NCBI GenBank assembly: GCA_005887825.1
Contig: VBQC01000006.1
Span: 1-46,288 of the forward strand
Direction: 5' to 3'
From: Verrucomicrobiota bacterium
GTDB taxonomy: Bacteria; Verrucomicrobiota; Verrucomicrobiia; Chthoniobacterales; UBA10450
Length of the DNA: 46,288 nt
The first letter of the stretch is position 1; each line of letters opens with the position of its first letter. The position numbers and the translations under genes are program-made. This document shows, piece by piece, positions 15,888 to 25,474 of this stretch. Under the pieces are notes generated by a model. It was given only the letters and a program-made list of their open reading frames with translations, had not been told where the DNA came from and did no database searches.

Positions 15888-17237
15888 TTAAATCCAGAGA
15901 CCCGCTGGAATGACGGCATTTTTCGGTATCACCACGATGCCGTCGCGGATGAAATAATTCTCCGCATCTAAGTTCTCCGCCTTTCCTTCCGGTGTGATCA
16001 CGGCTCCGTCGGCGATGCGCGCATTCTTGTCGATGATCGCACGGTCGATTATGCAATTGCGCCCAATTCCGATGGGCGGTCGTCCTGAATCTTCATGTCG
16101 ATCCTGCTCGAAATAATCCGCGCCCATCACGATGCTGTTCCGGACGGTTGCACCGCTTTGAATAATGCTGCGTATCCCAACCACGCAGCGTTCCAAGTGC
16201 GCATCGGATATGATGCATCCATCTGAAATGATCGCTTGCCGCAGCGTGGCTCCATTAATTTTGCTTCCAGGCAAAAAGCGCGGATGCGTGTAAATCGGCG
16301 CCTCGGTGTCGAAGAAACTGTACTCGGGCACCAGGTCGGTGAGATCCAGATTTGCCTCGTAAAAGGCGCGGACTGTCCCAATATCTTCCCAGTATCCCTT
16401 GAAGATAAACGCGCTTACATGCCGGTCTTTGATCGATTGTGGAATGATATGTTTCCCGAAATCGAACAGGTCGTTCTCCAAACATTCGATCAGCACCTTC
16501 CGGTTGAAGACGTAAATTCCCATCGACGCCTGGAATAATTCTTCCTCTTCATTCGAATCGATGGCGCCGAGCAACTCCCGGCTCATCTTCATCTCAAGAA
16601 GCACAGCCTCGTCGGTCGGTTTTTCGACGAAACGGGTAATCCGCCGATCGACTCCGCTTTGCATGATGCCGAACTCGGAAACTTGATGTCGATGGACCGG
16701 CTTGGTGGCCAGCGTGATGTCCGCACCCAAGCGACTGTGCTGGTGCAGCAGCGCGCGGAAATCCATGCGGTAGAGCTGGTCGCCGCTTAAAATCAGGTAA
16801 TAATCGAACGGGCGCTCGAGGAAGTAGCGCATGTTTTGCCGCACCGCGTCGGCGGTACCCTGGTACCATTGGGAACCGGTGGACGTTTGCTGAGCAGCAA
16901 GGATATCCACAAAGCTGCGCGAGAAATTGTCGAATTTGTAACTGGCTTGAATATGTCGATGTAACGACATGCTGTTGAATTGCGTGAGCACATAAATCGA
17001 GCGCAGCCCGGAATTCAGGCAATTGCTGATGGGAATATCGACAATCCGATACTTTCCCCCGAGCGGCACCGCAGGTTTGGCACGATCTTTCGTAAGTGGG
17101 AACAAACGCGTGCCGGCGCCACCACCCATAATGATTGCAAGCGTTTGCTGGATTGTGCCCGGCGGTAGCGCAGCAGTGACTCCTGTTGGAGTTTTCAGAA
17201 GTGAATCGCGCTGCGGCTGGTCTTGCATTGTTACCAA
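15888..17237 (-). CDS. glgC: Glucose-1-phosphate adenylyltransferase (ADP-glucose pyrophosphorylase)
   Basis: The protein has 449 residues. It makes ADP-glucose from ATP and glucose-1-phosphate for glycogen synthesis. GGGAGTRLFPLTKDRAKPAV is the nucleotide-binding loop, and IVDIPISNCLNSG and EFGIM are family hallmarks. DQLYRMDF carries the catalytic Asp of the SGDxLY motif, and FVEKP is the sugar-phosphate site. The C-terminal third is a left-handed beta-helix. It ends VIPKNAVIPAGLWI, as in the cyanobacterial and plant-type enzymes, which fits a 3-PGA-regulated type, though regulation cannot be read from sequence. No other glycogen gene is in the window. Confidence 0.96.
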   Translation of the reverse strand: MVTMQDQPQRDSLLKTPTGVTAALPPGTIQQTLAIIMGGGAGTRLFPLTKDRAKPAVPLGGKYRIVDIPISNCLNSGLRSIYVLTQFNSMSLHRHIQASYKFDNFSRSFVDILAAQQTSTGSQWYQGTADAVRQNMRYFLERPFDYYLILSGDQLYRMDFRALLHQHSRLGADITLATKPVHRHQVSEFGIMQSGVDRRITRFVEKPTDEAVLLEMKMSRELLGAIDSNEEEELFQASMGIYVFNRKVLIECLENDLFDFGKHIIPQSIKDRHVSAFIFKGYWEDIGTVRAFYEANLDLTDLVPEYSFFDTEAPIYTHPRFLPGSKINGATLRQAIISDGCIISDAHLERCVVGIRSIIQSGATVRNSIVMGADYFEQDRHEDSGRPPIGIGRNCIIDRAIIDKNARIADGAVITPEGKAENLDAENYFIRDGIVVIPKNAVIPAGLWI

Positions 17238-17346
17238 TCAATAACCTAGCGGCTGCCATCTGCGGCAACTTTTTTGCTCCGCTGTTTTCACTCGCCTTCT
17301 CGCCAGCCGCGGCTGATCTTGTTTTCCTTAATCTAAATATTTAACG

Positions 17347-17742
17347 ATGCAGGCTGAAATCTTCACACTTTGCGATGCTGCCACGGTCGCCGGCGGTAAG
17401 CTAAACATTCTGGGATCGTTTGACACGATCGGCGCTCACTCTTTTCCCTGTGATCATCCACTGTGCGCAGTCGCGTGTAAGCTCCGCTTCGATGTGGGCG
17501 AGGAGGGACGCCACTGGGTCGAGATGCACTTCTGCGATCCGGACATGCGGCCCGTTCTCAAGCCGATACGCCAGGATTTTGAGATTCGGATTCCCGGCAA
17601 CCAATCTCAGACGCACATTCACGTCTGGCAGCATCTCGGTTTTCACCTTGAGCGTCCTGGCGACTACTACTTCGAGCTCAAGGTTGACGGCGACACCAAA
17701 AGCCGCATCCCGTTATATGTAATCCAGGCGCAGCGGCGCTGA
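17347..17742 (+). CDS. DUF6941-like protein
   Basis: The protein has 131 residues starting MQAEIFTLCDAATVAGGKLN, followed by ILGSFDTIGAHSFP. The opening 'LCDAA...GKLNILG-FD-I' is characteristic of DUF6941, small cytoplasmic beta-rich proteins often found in Gram-negative and environmental genomes. It has no signal peptide. The end of the domain (GDYYFELKVDGDTKSRIPLYV) also fits. Function unknown. It lies between glgC (divergent) and glmS (same strand, 188 bases downstream) with no sign of coupling. Confidence 0.75.
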   Translation: MQAEIFTLCDAATVAGGKLNILGSFDTIGAHSFPCDHPLCAVACKLRFDVGEEGRHWVEMHFCDPDMRPVLKPIRQDFEIRIPGNQSQTHIHVWQHLGFHLERPGDYYFELKVDGDTKSRIPLYVIQAQRR

Positions 17743-17930
17743 GCCTCCAGCCAGCGTTGCCGCTGAAGCTGGCTGAAGTTGCCGCGCATCACGCAGATGG
17801 CTGTGAACGAATCGAGATGGAAGCTGTTTTCGTGTCCGTTGGTGTGATTTGCGAGTCGCATTTGTAAAGGACGCGTCTGTCCAAACGCGCGAATCTTGCG
17901 GCTGAGGACAGCCGCAACTACACTCCAAAC

Positions 17931-19802
17931 ATGTGCGGAATCGTTGGCTACGTTGGTCGTGCCGAAGCGGCGCCCATTTTACTCGATGGGCTGCGACGTC
18001 TTGAGTATCGAGGCTACGACTCCGCCGGCGTCGCCATTGTAACCCGAGGCCATCTCGAGACGCGGAAATGTGCGGGACGCATCGTGGCACTCGCCAGCTT
18101 AATGACAAAGCAACCGCTTTCGGGGTCTTTCGGCGTCAGTCATACACGCTGGGCCACGCACGGCAAAGTGACCGATGAAAATGCGCATCCGCACTTCGAC
18201 GCCAGCGGCAAACTCGCGCTCGTGCATAACGGTGTGATCGAAAATTATCAGGCGCTTAAGGAACAGTTGATTCAGGGTGGCGATACCAATTTTCGCTCGG
18301 AAACCGACACCGAAGTGCTCGCCCATCTGATCGGGAAACTCTACGACGAATCGTGCGCGAGTACAGTGGACGCCCCCCAGAAAAAAGCGCGGCTTTTGAC
18401 CGCCGTTCGCACCGCGCTTCAACAAGTGATCGGCACATATGGCATTGCCCTTGTCCATGCGGAAGTCCCCGATTTTATGATCGGTGCCCGGCGAGGAAGC
18501 CCGCTTGTGCTTGGCGTTGGCAAAGAAGAAAATTTTCTGGCCAGCGATGTAAGTGCAATCGTCGCTTACACCCGCGACGCTGTTTACTTAAACGACTTCG
18601 ATGTGGTCGCACTCGAGCGAGACAAATTCGAGATCAGCTCGCTGGCTGGAGAAATCGGCGACTATCGAGTCAGCAAAGTCGAATTCACGGCCGAGGACAT
18701 CAAGAAGGGCGACTTTCGACATTACATGCTCAAGGAAATCTTTGAGCAGCCAAACACAGTGCGCGATGCGATGCGCGGCCGTCTTAGCTTGGAAGAATGC
18801 ACCGCGAAACTAGGTGGCTTAAACATGACCCCCGCGCAATTGCGGGATGTCGGGCGCATCGTTCTCACCGGCTGTGGCACCGCTCTGCATGCCGGCAGGG
18901 TGGGGGAATATTTGATCGAGCGGCTGGCGAATATTCCCACCGAAGTCGAATATGCGAGCGAGTTTCGTCATCGTAATACGCCCATTACCCCCGAGACGCT
19001 GGTGTTCGCCATTAGCCAGAGCGGCGAAACTGCAGACACACTCGGCGCGCTCCGTGAAAGCCGGCGGAAAGGCTTTCGCACGCTGGGAATCTGTAACAAC
19101 GTCGCGAGTACGATCGCGCGCGAAAGTGACGGCGGCGTTTACATGCATGCCGGACCAGAGATCGGCGTCGCTGCGACAAAGTCCTTCACTTCGCAACTTG
19201 TCATTCTAACGCTTCTTGGTCTGCTTTTTGGCCGGATGCGGAATCTTTCCACCTCTGAAGGAAGCCGCATCATTGAAGCGCTCGAAGCGTTGCCCGGGCA
19301 GATCGAGGAGGTTTTGAATCTGAGCGATCAGATCAAAGCAATTGCCCGGACATATGCCGATGTGAACGGTGTTCTTTTTTTTGGGCGACAATTCAATTTT
19401 CCGATCGCACTTGAAGGCGCCCTCAAAATGAAGGAGATCACTTATCTTTTCGCCGAAGGTCATCCGAGCGCCGAGCTCAAGCACGGCGTTATCGCGTTGG
19501 TTCGCCCGGATCTTCCCTCGGTTTTTATCGTGCCCGACGATGCGGTCTTCTCGAAAAACCTCAATAACATGGAGCAGGTCAAGGCTCGTAAGGGCCCCAT
19601 CATTGCGCTCACCAGCGGGAACGGCGCGAAGCAACTCAAGAACGTTGCCAACGAAATCATCTCCGTGCCAGAAGCTCCCGATTGCGTGATGCCGATCCTG
19701 ACCGTCATTCCGCTTCAGCTTCTCGCGTATCATCTTGCCGTCGAGCTTGGCCGTGACGTTGATAAGCCGCGCAATCTCGCCAAGAGCGTGACGGTGGAGT
19801 AA
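17931..19802 (+). CDS. glmS: Glutamine-fructose-6-phosphate aminotransferase
   Basis: The protein has 623 residues, the normal length. It converts fructose-6-phosphate and glutamine to glucosamine-6-phosphate, the entry to peptidoglycan and lipid A. MCGIVGYVG carries the N-terminal Cys nucleophile (Cys2 before Met removal). HTRWATHGKVTDENAHPH and GVIENY are glutaminase-domain motifs. The two SIS domains contain GCGTALHAG, SQSGETADT and TKSFTSQ, and AEGHPSAELKHGVIAL. The C-terminus ends PRNLAKSVTVE as in almost all GlmS. There is no recognisable glmS ribozyme upstream. A hairpin after the stop may terminate it. Confidence 0.98.
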   Translation: MCGIVGYVGRAEAAPILLDGLRRLEYRGYDSAGVAIVTRGHLETRKCAGRIVALASLMTKQPLSGSFGVSHTRWATHGKVTDENAHPHFDASGKLALVHNGVIENYQALKEQLIQGGDTNFRSETDTEVLAHLIGKLYDESCASTVDAPQKKARLLTAVRTALQQVIGTYGIALVHAEVPDFMIGARRGSPLVLGVGKEENFLASDVSAIVAYTRDAVYLNDFDVVALERDKFEISSLAGEIGDYRVSKVEFTAEDIKKGDFRHYMLKEIFEQPNTVRDAMRGRLSLEECTAKLGGLNMTPAQLRDVGRIVLTGCGTALHAGRVGEYLIERLANIPTEVEYASEFRHRNTPITPETLVFAISQSGETADTLGALRESRRKGFRTLGICNNVASTIARESDGGVYMHAGPEIGVAATKSFTSQLVILTLLGLLFGRMRNLSTSEGSRIIEALEALPGQIEEVLNLSDQIKAIARTYADVNGVLFFGRQFNFPIALEGALKMKEITYLFAEGHPSAELKHGVIALVRPDLPSVFIVPDDAVFSKNLNNMEQVKARKGPIIALTSGNGAKQLKNVANEIISVPEAPDCVMPILTVIPLQLLAYHLAVELGRDVDKPRNLAKSVTVE

Positions 19803-19813
19803 AAGTTTCTCCC

Positions 19814-19835
19814 GAGACGAAAGAAGCGTCTCTTT
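19814..19835 (+). terminator. Possible rho-independent terminator of glmS
   Basis: GAGACG and CGTCTC form a 6-bp stem with a 7-base loop followed by a short T-rich run. It begins 11 bases after the glmS stop. The stem is short, so the call is tentative. Confidence 0.4.
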
Positions 19836-19909
19836 CTCCCCCTGCGGGGCTGGTTCCTTTTAACTTGCGCGATTTGCAGTAGATTGTCCGCTCAGGCATC
19901 TTTTCCCCC

Positions 19910-21610
19910 GTGCAACAGAGCGAAGATTACGTCCTCAGAATCCTGCAAGACGTGGGACTTGTGACACGGCCCCAAATTGAGAGCGCGCGCTTGCGCTTAA
20001 ACGGCGCAAACAACGTGGTCGATCTTTTAATCGACGACGGAACCGTTTCCGACATGGACGTCTCGCGCGCGCTCGCCGCGCAGGCCCACATGGATTGGAT
20101 CGACATTTCCTCGATTGTGATTCCGCCACAGATCATCAATCAGATCCGAGGCGAGGAAGCGCGCCGTTTTAAAGTGATTCCAGTCACTTTTGGTGAAACC
20201 GGACTGGTTGTGGCGATAGGCAATCCACTCGACATCGATACGATCGATAGTCTTGGTTTCCTGCTCCAGCGCGAGCTGGAACTGGTTTGTACCAGCCCGA
20301 AGAAAATCCGTGAAGCGCTGATCAAATATTATGGCACGGCCGACGAAGCCGCGGACGTCCTGCAAGAGAAGATCGGAGAAGACATCGACCTTGGCCTCGA
20401 AATTGGCGACGGCACGGCCTCGGCAGTGGATGAAGCTGACGCGCCGATTATTCGCCTGGTTTCAATGTTAATGATCGAGGCGCACCGCACAGGCGCGAGC
20501 GATATTCATCTGGAACCCCTGGATAAAAAATTCCGCGTCCGGTTTCGCATTGACGGCGTGTTACAGGAAATGCAGGCGCCACCCAAGCGCCTTCAATCAG
20601 CCATTATCAGCAGGCTCAAGATCATGACCGGTTCCATGAGCATCGCGGAGAAGCGTTTGCCGCAGGACGGCCGCATCCAGGTAAAGATCAAAAAAAAGCC
20701 GATCGATCTTCGCGTCTCGACTATTCCCACCAACCACGGCGAGAGCGTGGTCATGCGCGTGCTGGATAAGTCCAGCTTGAAGCTGGGTTTGCCGGAGCTT
20801 GGATTTTTTTCCGACGATCAGGAAATCTTCGAGCGCCTGATCAGACTCCCGGATGGCGTTCTTCTTGTCACTGGCCCGACTGGGTCGGGCAAGACGACCA
20901 CGCTTTACGCCTGTCTCAATTACATCAACAAGCCGGACCGCAAGATCATCACGGTGGAAGAGCCAATTGAATATCAGATGAACGGCATCAACCAGGTGCC
21001 AGTGAACCCGGAGATAGGCATGACCTTTCCCGCGGCCTTGCGCTCGATCCTGCGCCAGGCGCCGAACATCATTATGATCGGCGAAATTCGCGACCTTGAG
21101 ACTGCGAGCATCGCCACGAACGCCAGTCTGACCGGGCATCTCGTTTTCAGCACATTGCACACGAACGACGCTCCTTCTGCGGTCGCCCGTCTAGTCGATA
21201 TCGGTGTCCAGCCGTTTCTTGTTGCTTCCTCGGTGCGCGCGATGATGGCGCAAAGGCTTGTCCGGCGCCTGTGTAACAACTGCAAACAACCGGCGGAACT
21301 TTCCGAGACGGAATTGCGCGCTCTGCGAATTGAGCCTGGCCAGCTCCAGGAAGCGCAGGTGATGAAGCCGGTGGGATGCGAGCAATGCCGTCAAATCGGT
21401 TACAAGGGCCGAATGGGCATATTTGAAATTTTTGTGATCGACGATGAGGTGCGCCATATGATCAACAAACGCAGCTCCACTTTGATGCTGCGGCAACGCG
21501 CACGGGAACTGGGGATGCGGACACTGCGTGAGGATGGTGTGCGCAAGGTCCTGGCCGGCCTTACCTCTGCCGAAGAAGTCATTTCCATTACCATAGGCGA
21601 CGTGAACTGA
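19910..21610 (+). CDS. pilB: Type IV pilus / type II secretion assembly ATPase (PilB/GspE), copy 1
   Basis: The protein has 566 residues with a GTG start. The N-terminal GspE_N-type domain (residues ~1-150) binds the platform. The ATPase core has Walker A GPTGSGKTTT (~residue 322), Walker B IIMIGEIRDLET (~387) and the His-box LVFSTLHTNDAPSA. A zinc-binding CNNC...CEQC pair sits near residues 460-500. It powers pilus or pseudopilus assembly at the inner membrane. A second ATPase (21641), PilC (23389) and a pseudopilin (24682) follow on the same strand, so this is an assembly operon. It resembles PilB more than the retraction ATPase PilT, which lacks this N-domain and the zinc motif. Confidence 0.95.
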   Translation: MQQSEDYVLRILQDVGLVTRPQIESARLRLNGANNVVDLLIDDGTVSDMDVSRALAAQAHMDWIDISSIVIPPQIINQIRGEEARRFKVIPVTFGETGLVVAIGNPLDIDTIDSLGFLLQRELELVCTSPKKIREALIKYYGTADEAADVLQEKIGEDIDLGLEIGDGTASAVDEADAPIIRLVSMLMIEAHRTGASDIHLEPLDKKFRVRFRIDGVLQEMQAPPKRLQSAIISRLKIMTGSMSIAEKRLPQDGRIQVKIKKKPIDLRVSTIPTNHGESVVMRVLDKSSLKLGLPELGFFSDDQEIFERLIRLPDGVLLVTGPTGSGKTTTLYACLNYINKPDRKIITVEEPIEYQMNGINQVPVNPEIGMTFPAALRSILRQAPNIIMIGEIRDLETASIATNASLTGHLVFSTLHTNDAPSAVARLVDIGVQPFLVASSVRAMMAQRLVRRLCNNCKQPAELSETELRALRIEPGQLQEAQVMKPVGCEQCRQIGYKGRMGIFEIFVIDDEVRHMINKRSSTLMLRQRARELGMRTLREDGVRKVLAGLTSAEEVISITIGDVN

Positions 21611-21640
21611 TGGCTGCCGACTTAACGATTCCGCGAGTTC

Positions 21641-23326
21641 ATGAATAACAAGCAGGTTGCCGAGTTTTTCGTTGAGCAGCAGGTCTTGCAGCCGTCGCAA
21701 GTGGAAGACGTGCTAAGCGAAGCTGAGCTGAATGGAAAATCGATTGAACAGGCGATGGTCGACGGCGGCTTCGTCGATGAGGTCGGTTTTTATCAAACAA
21801 TTGCCAACGGGCTTGGCCTTGACTTTATCGACTTAACGACGCGCGAAATTGCGCCGGAAATTTTGCGTTTTATTCCGAGTGGCCTGGCACGGTTGCACGG
21901 CGCGCTTCCGATTGAAATGACCGGCAACGCATTGCGTGTCGCACTGGTTAACCCGCTCGATCACCAAGCGGCAGAGGATCTTCGCTTCGCGCTCGATAAA
22001 GACATCCAGGTAGTCGTCTCGCCGCCCGATCAAATCGAGGATCTGATCAAGCAGCACTACGGGACCGATACGACGAGTATGGAGGAAGTTCTCAAACAGC
22101 TCGGCGAAGCTGGCGAGCTCCTGCAATTGCGCGAAGGCGACGGCGAGGCTGCGGTTGAAGCGGAGGCGAACGCAACCCCGATCATTCGGTTTGTCGATCT
22201 TATTCTCTATCAGGCGATCCAGGATCGCGCGAGCGACATTCACTTCGAGCCCTTCGAAAACGAATTCAAAATCCGTTATCGCGTGGACGGCGCCCTTTAC
22301 GAAATGGCGCCGCCGCCACGTCATCTCGCCCTGCCGGTGATCTCGCGGGTGAAAGTGATGGCGAATATGAATATCGCAGAGAGACGTTTGCCCCAGGACG
22401 GCCGCATTCAAAAACATATCGCCGGTCGCAGTGTCGATCTTCGAGTTTCGACTTTGCCGACGCAATTCGGCGAGAGCCTGGTGCTGCGCGTGCTCGATCG
22501 GAGCATTGTGAATCTCGACATCGAGGCGCTCGGCATGCCGGATTATATCTACAATTATCTACTCGAGCTCATTAATCGCCCAAACGGGATCTTTATCGCG
22601 ACAGGCCCCACCGGCTCGGGTAAGACGACCACGCTTTATTCCTGCTTGCGCAAGATCAACACGATCGATTCGAAGCTGCTCACGGCGGAAGAGCCGGTCG
22701 AATACGATTTGGAAGGGATTGTGCAAGTACCGGTGAACGAGGCCATCGGTCTGACGTTTGCGCGCGTTTTGCGATCGTTTCTGCGCCAGGATCCAGATCG
22801 CATCATGGTGGGCGAGACTCGCGATCTCGAGACCGCGCAGATTGCCATTCAGGCGTCTCTGACTGGGCATCTCGTTTTCACCACTTTGCACACCAACGAC
22901 GCCCCGGGCGCGATCACGCGTTTGATCGATATGGGTGTGGAACCATTTCTGATTTCATCCACACTGGAGGCCGTTCTGGGTCAGCGTTTGCTGCGTAGCA
23001 TTTGCCGTCAATGCCGCACGCCTTATCAGCCTGGTGAGGGATTGCTCGCGGAACTGGGCATTGCGCGGCGAGACATTGGCGAAAAGCAATTTTTTTACGG
23101 CAAAGGCTGTGACGCGTGTAACAACACAGGTTACAAAGGACGAAAAGGGATTTACGAACTTTTGAAAATTACTGACCCGGTTCGTGAACTGATCAATGAG
23201 CGTGCGCCAACAGTCACCTTGAAACAAAAAGCGATTGAGCTCGGAATGGTTACGCTGCGTCAGGATGGTTTGCGCAGTATTTTCGCCGGCGATACAACAA
23301 TCGAAGAGGTTCTCAGATACACATAG
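21641..23326 (+). CDS. Type IV pilus / type II secretion assembly ATPase (PilB/GspE), copy 2
   Basis: The protein has 561 residues and is a clear paralogue of the gene just upstream, with the same domain order. An N-terminal GspE_N-type region leads to Walker A GPTGSGKTTT (~residue 322). Walker B is RIMVGETRDLET (~387), where most relatives have GEIRD; the key Glu is kept. The His-box is LVFTTLHTNDAPGA. CRQC...CDAC forms the zinc site. The gap to copy 1 is 30 bases. Two different PilB-type subunits could form mixed hexamers or serve two pseudopilins; this is inference. The pilC gene follows 62 bases later. Confidence 0.95.
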   Translation: MNNKQVAEFFVEQQVLQPSQVEDVLSEAELNGKSIEQAMVDGGFVDEVGFYQTIANGLGLDFIDLTTREIAPEILRFIPSGLARLHGALPIEMTGNALRVALVNPLDHQAAEDLRFALDKDIQVVVSPPDQIEDLIKQHYGTDTTSMEEVLKQLGEAGELLQLREGDGEAAVEAEANATPIIRFVDLILYQAIQDRASDIHFEPFENEFKIRYRVDGALYEMAPPPRHLALPVISRVKVMANMNIAERRLPQDGRIQKHIAGRSVDLRVSTLPTQFGESLVLRVLDRSIVNLDIEALGMPDYIYNYLLELINRPNGIFIATGPTGSGKTTTLYSCLRKINTIDSKLLTAEEPVEYDLEGIVQVPVNEAIGLTFARVLRSFLRQDPDRIMVGETRDLETAQIAIQASLTGHLVFTTLHTNDAPGAITRLIDMGVEPFLISSTLEAVLGQRLLRSICRQCRTPYQPGEGLLAELGIARRDIGEKQFFYGKGCDACNNTGYKGRKGIYELLKITDPVRELINERAPTVTLKQKAIELGMVTLRQDGLRSIFAGDTTIEEVLRYT

Positions 23327-23388
23327 CTGGCGGCTGTGCCAGCAAGAGACTCGACAGCGGCCCTGGGATAGCTATCATCTGGCTGTTT

Positions 23389-24678
23389 ATGCCGCAGTAT
23401 AACTACGTTGCCCTAGATGCTCGGGGACAGGAAGCGACTGGATTGGTTGAAGCCAATTCCACCAATGAAGCAATCGGCCAATTGCGGCAGGCCGGTTATT
23501 TCCCAACGAGCGTCTATGAGGAGGCCAAGAGTAGCCCTAACGGGAAAGAAGCGCGCCGCCGCGTGGCGAAAATGGCCCGCGCGACGAAACCACGCGCGAA
23601 GACCGGTATTGTTCTCTTTCAGCGCAAAAAAATTAAGCCAAAGGTGTTGATGATTTTTACGCGTCAACTGGCGACGCTGATCGATTCTGGGTTGCCATTG
23701 CTGCGAAGCTTAAATGTTCTGATGAAGCAGGAACGCGATAAGGTGCTGAAAAACACAATCAACAAGCTTGCTGACGCCGTGCAGGGCGGCAATACATTTT
23801 CCGACGCGCTGGCCCTGCATCCGCGGATCTTTAACGATCTTTACGTCAACATGGTGAAAGCCGGCGAGGTCGGCGGCGTGCTCGAGCTTGTGCTGAACCG
23901 GCTTGCGGAATTTCAGGAGAAAGCCGCGAAGATTAAGAACAAGGTTGTCGCGGCGATGGTTTACCCGCTCATCGTGATGACGATGGCCGTGGCAATCATG
24001 GGCTTCCTGCTTGTCTTCATTGTGCCGAAGTTCGAAGCGATTTTTCACGACATGCTCGGCAACAAACCGCTGCCGGCCATTACTCAATTTGTGATCGGAG
24101 CGAGTAATCTCGTTAAGAACCATGGCTTGCTTCTGCTCGGCGCGGTCGTCGCCACGGTCACGGCTTATAAATTCATCGCTCGGACGCGCGCCGGAAGATG
24201 GTGGATCGATCGTTTCAAACTGCGGATGCCGCTCTTTGGCGATTTAATCCGCAAAACCGCGGTCTCCCGTTTTTCGCGCACGCTCGGGACGCTGGTCACG
24301 AGCGGCGTTCCGATTTTACAGGCGTTAAATATCACGCGCGAGACAGCTGGCAATGCCGCCATTGCTGACGCGATCTCGAAAGTGCACGACAGCGTGAAGG
24401 AAGGCGAATCGATTGTGCAACCGCTCGAGGCCAGCCGCGCTTTTCCGCCGATGGTCGTCAGCATGATCGACGTAGGCGAAGAAACCGGTCAGTTGCCGCA
24501 AATGCTTTTGAAGATTGCCGACGTGTATGACGATGAGGTCGATAACGCGGTGGCGGCGATCACGTCGATGCTCGAGCCAATCATGATCGTGTTTCTGGCG
24601 TTTATCGTCGGCACGATCGTGCTCGCGCTCTTTACGCCGCTCATCAGCATTATCAGCGGCTTGCAACAGCAAACCTGA
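23389..24678 (+). CDS. pilC: Type IV pilus / type II secretion inner-membrane platform protein (PilC/GspF)
   Basis: The protein has 429 residues with two repeated GspF domains. The first contains FTRQLATLIDSGLPLLRSL and the second RFSRTLGTLVTSGVPILQAL, the family signature in both halves. Membrane segments lie at ~188-212, ~245-262 and ~396-420. It is the platform that couples the cytoplasmic ATPase to pilin addition. It follows the two PilB-type genes and precedes the pseudopilin gene by 3 bases. No outer-membrane secretin, PilM-Q or prepilin peptidase is in the window. Confidence 0.96.
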   Translation: MPQYNYVALDARGQEATGLVEANSTNEAIGQLRQAGYFPTSVYEEAKSSPNGKEARRRVAKMARATKPRAKTGIVLFQRKKIKPKVLMIFTRQLATLIDSGLPLLRSLNVLMKQERDKVLKNTINKLADAVQGGNTFSDALALHPRIFNDLYVNMVKAGEVGGVLELVLNRLAEFQEKAAKIKNKVVAAMVYPLIVMTMAVAIMGFLLVFIVPKFEAIFHDMLGNKPLPAITQFVIGASNLVKNHGLLLLGAVVATVTAYKFIARTRAGRWWIDRFKLRMPLFGDLIRKTAVSRFSRTLGTLVTSGVPILQALNITRETAGNAAIADAISKVHDSVKEGESIVQPLEASRAFPPMVVSMIDVGEETGQLPQMLLKIADVYDDEVDNAVAAITSMLEPIMIVFLAFIVGTIVLALFTPLISIISGLQQQT

Positions 24679-24681
24679 CGC

Positions 24682-25332
24682 GTGCGCGAAAGCTGTACAG
24701 GCGTCCGTGCCAACCGCAACTCTTTACGATCTGCAGGCGACACGCCTGCCACTACAGGCGCCTTCACTCTCATCGAGCTGCTTGTTGTAATCGCCATCAT
24801 CATCGTGCTCGCTGGACTTATTCTGAGCACAGTCGGTTACGTGCAAAAGAAAGGCGCGCGCGCCCGCGCCGAAACAGAAATCGCCGCTATGTCGGCCGCT
24901 TGCGAAAGTTACAAGGCCGACAATGGAATTTACCCACGGGATACGACGAACAATACAACCGACAACCTCGCTGCGCTCACTACTCAAACTCCACCTGATC
25001 CATTACCCACTTCTTATGATCCCAGCAATGCCGCATATTCCGCTGCGAGCTTTTATCTTTATGGTCAGCTTTCTGGAAACGTTAGCGGTGATCGCTCCAC
25101 GTATTCGCAGAAGAGCTATTTCCAATTCAAACCCAATATGCTTTCACCAGCGGGAGGAACGGGAACAGTAACCGCCATCCGGGATCCGTTCGGAAATAGC
25201 TATGGTTATTCTACAGCCAACCAGGCAAACTCATCTTACGGTTTTAATCCCACATTTGATCTGTGGAGTACTGGTGGCACGTCGAATGCGACCGATGCAG
25301 CTTACGAGAAGGCGTGGATCAAAAACTGGTAG
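24682..25332 (+). CDS. Pseudopilin / prepilin-type protein
   Basis: The protein has 216 residues with a GTG start 3 bases after pilC. The prepilin signature is GAFTLIELLVVIAIIIVLAG, with Glu at +5 if cleavage falls before Phe. The hydrophobic helix is followed by a GspG-like domain with DNGIYPRDT and a Pro/Ser/Gly-rich region (DPFGNSYGYSTANQ). It is the likely subunit moved by the upstream ATPases and platform. The leader before the cleavage site is about 27 residues, longer than usual. It is largely encoded by a short dispersed repeat (24732-24757). The true start could therefore differ, but no better one is in frame. Confidence 0.88.
   Translation: MRESCTGVRANRNSLRSAGDTPATTGAFTLIELLVVIAIIIVLAGLILSTVGYVQKKGARARAETEIAAMSAACESYKADNGIYPRDTTNNTTDNLAALTTQTPPDPLPTSYDPSNAAYSAASFYLYGQLSGNVSGDRSTYSQKSYFQFKPNMLSPAGGTGTVTAIRDPFGNSYGYSTANQANSSYGFNPTFDLWSTGGTSNATDAAYEKAWIKNW
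24732..24757 (+). repeat. Short dispersed repeat in the pseudopilin leader (family B)
   Basis: TGCAGGCGACACGCCTGCC is an internal palindrome followed by ACTACAGG. The inverted counterpart lies upstream of folK at 28017-28078, where 19 of 20 core bases match. The repeat encodes residues of the leader just before GAFTLIELL. Confidence 0.7.
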
Positions 25333-25474
25333 GGCGTGACTCCGAAACTTTTCGTGAGCAACGCCGCCGGGCGCGCCGCTAACCTGGCGCAACGTTGCAA
25401 GTTGCGTTTGCAAATCCGCAAGTTGAAAACTTGCGCTACAATTTCGGCGCTCACAGAGCGCCGCTACAGAAACC

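Noticed and set aside
17743-17930. glmS ribozyme upstream of glmS
   Set aside because: The gap holds only a short GC-rich hairpin (TGCGGCTGAGGACAGCCGCA) and a repeat-like ACGCG pair; the conserved ribozyme core is not there, and the ribozyme is mainly known from Firmicutes.
20597-21160. Antisense open frame of 187 codons within pilB
   Set aside because: It mirrors a strongly conserved ATPase-coding stretch and its product has no family features; typical shadow frame in high-GC coding DNA.
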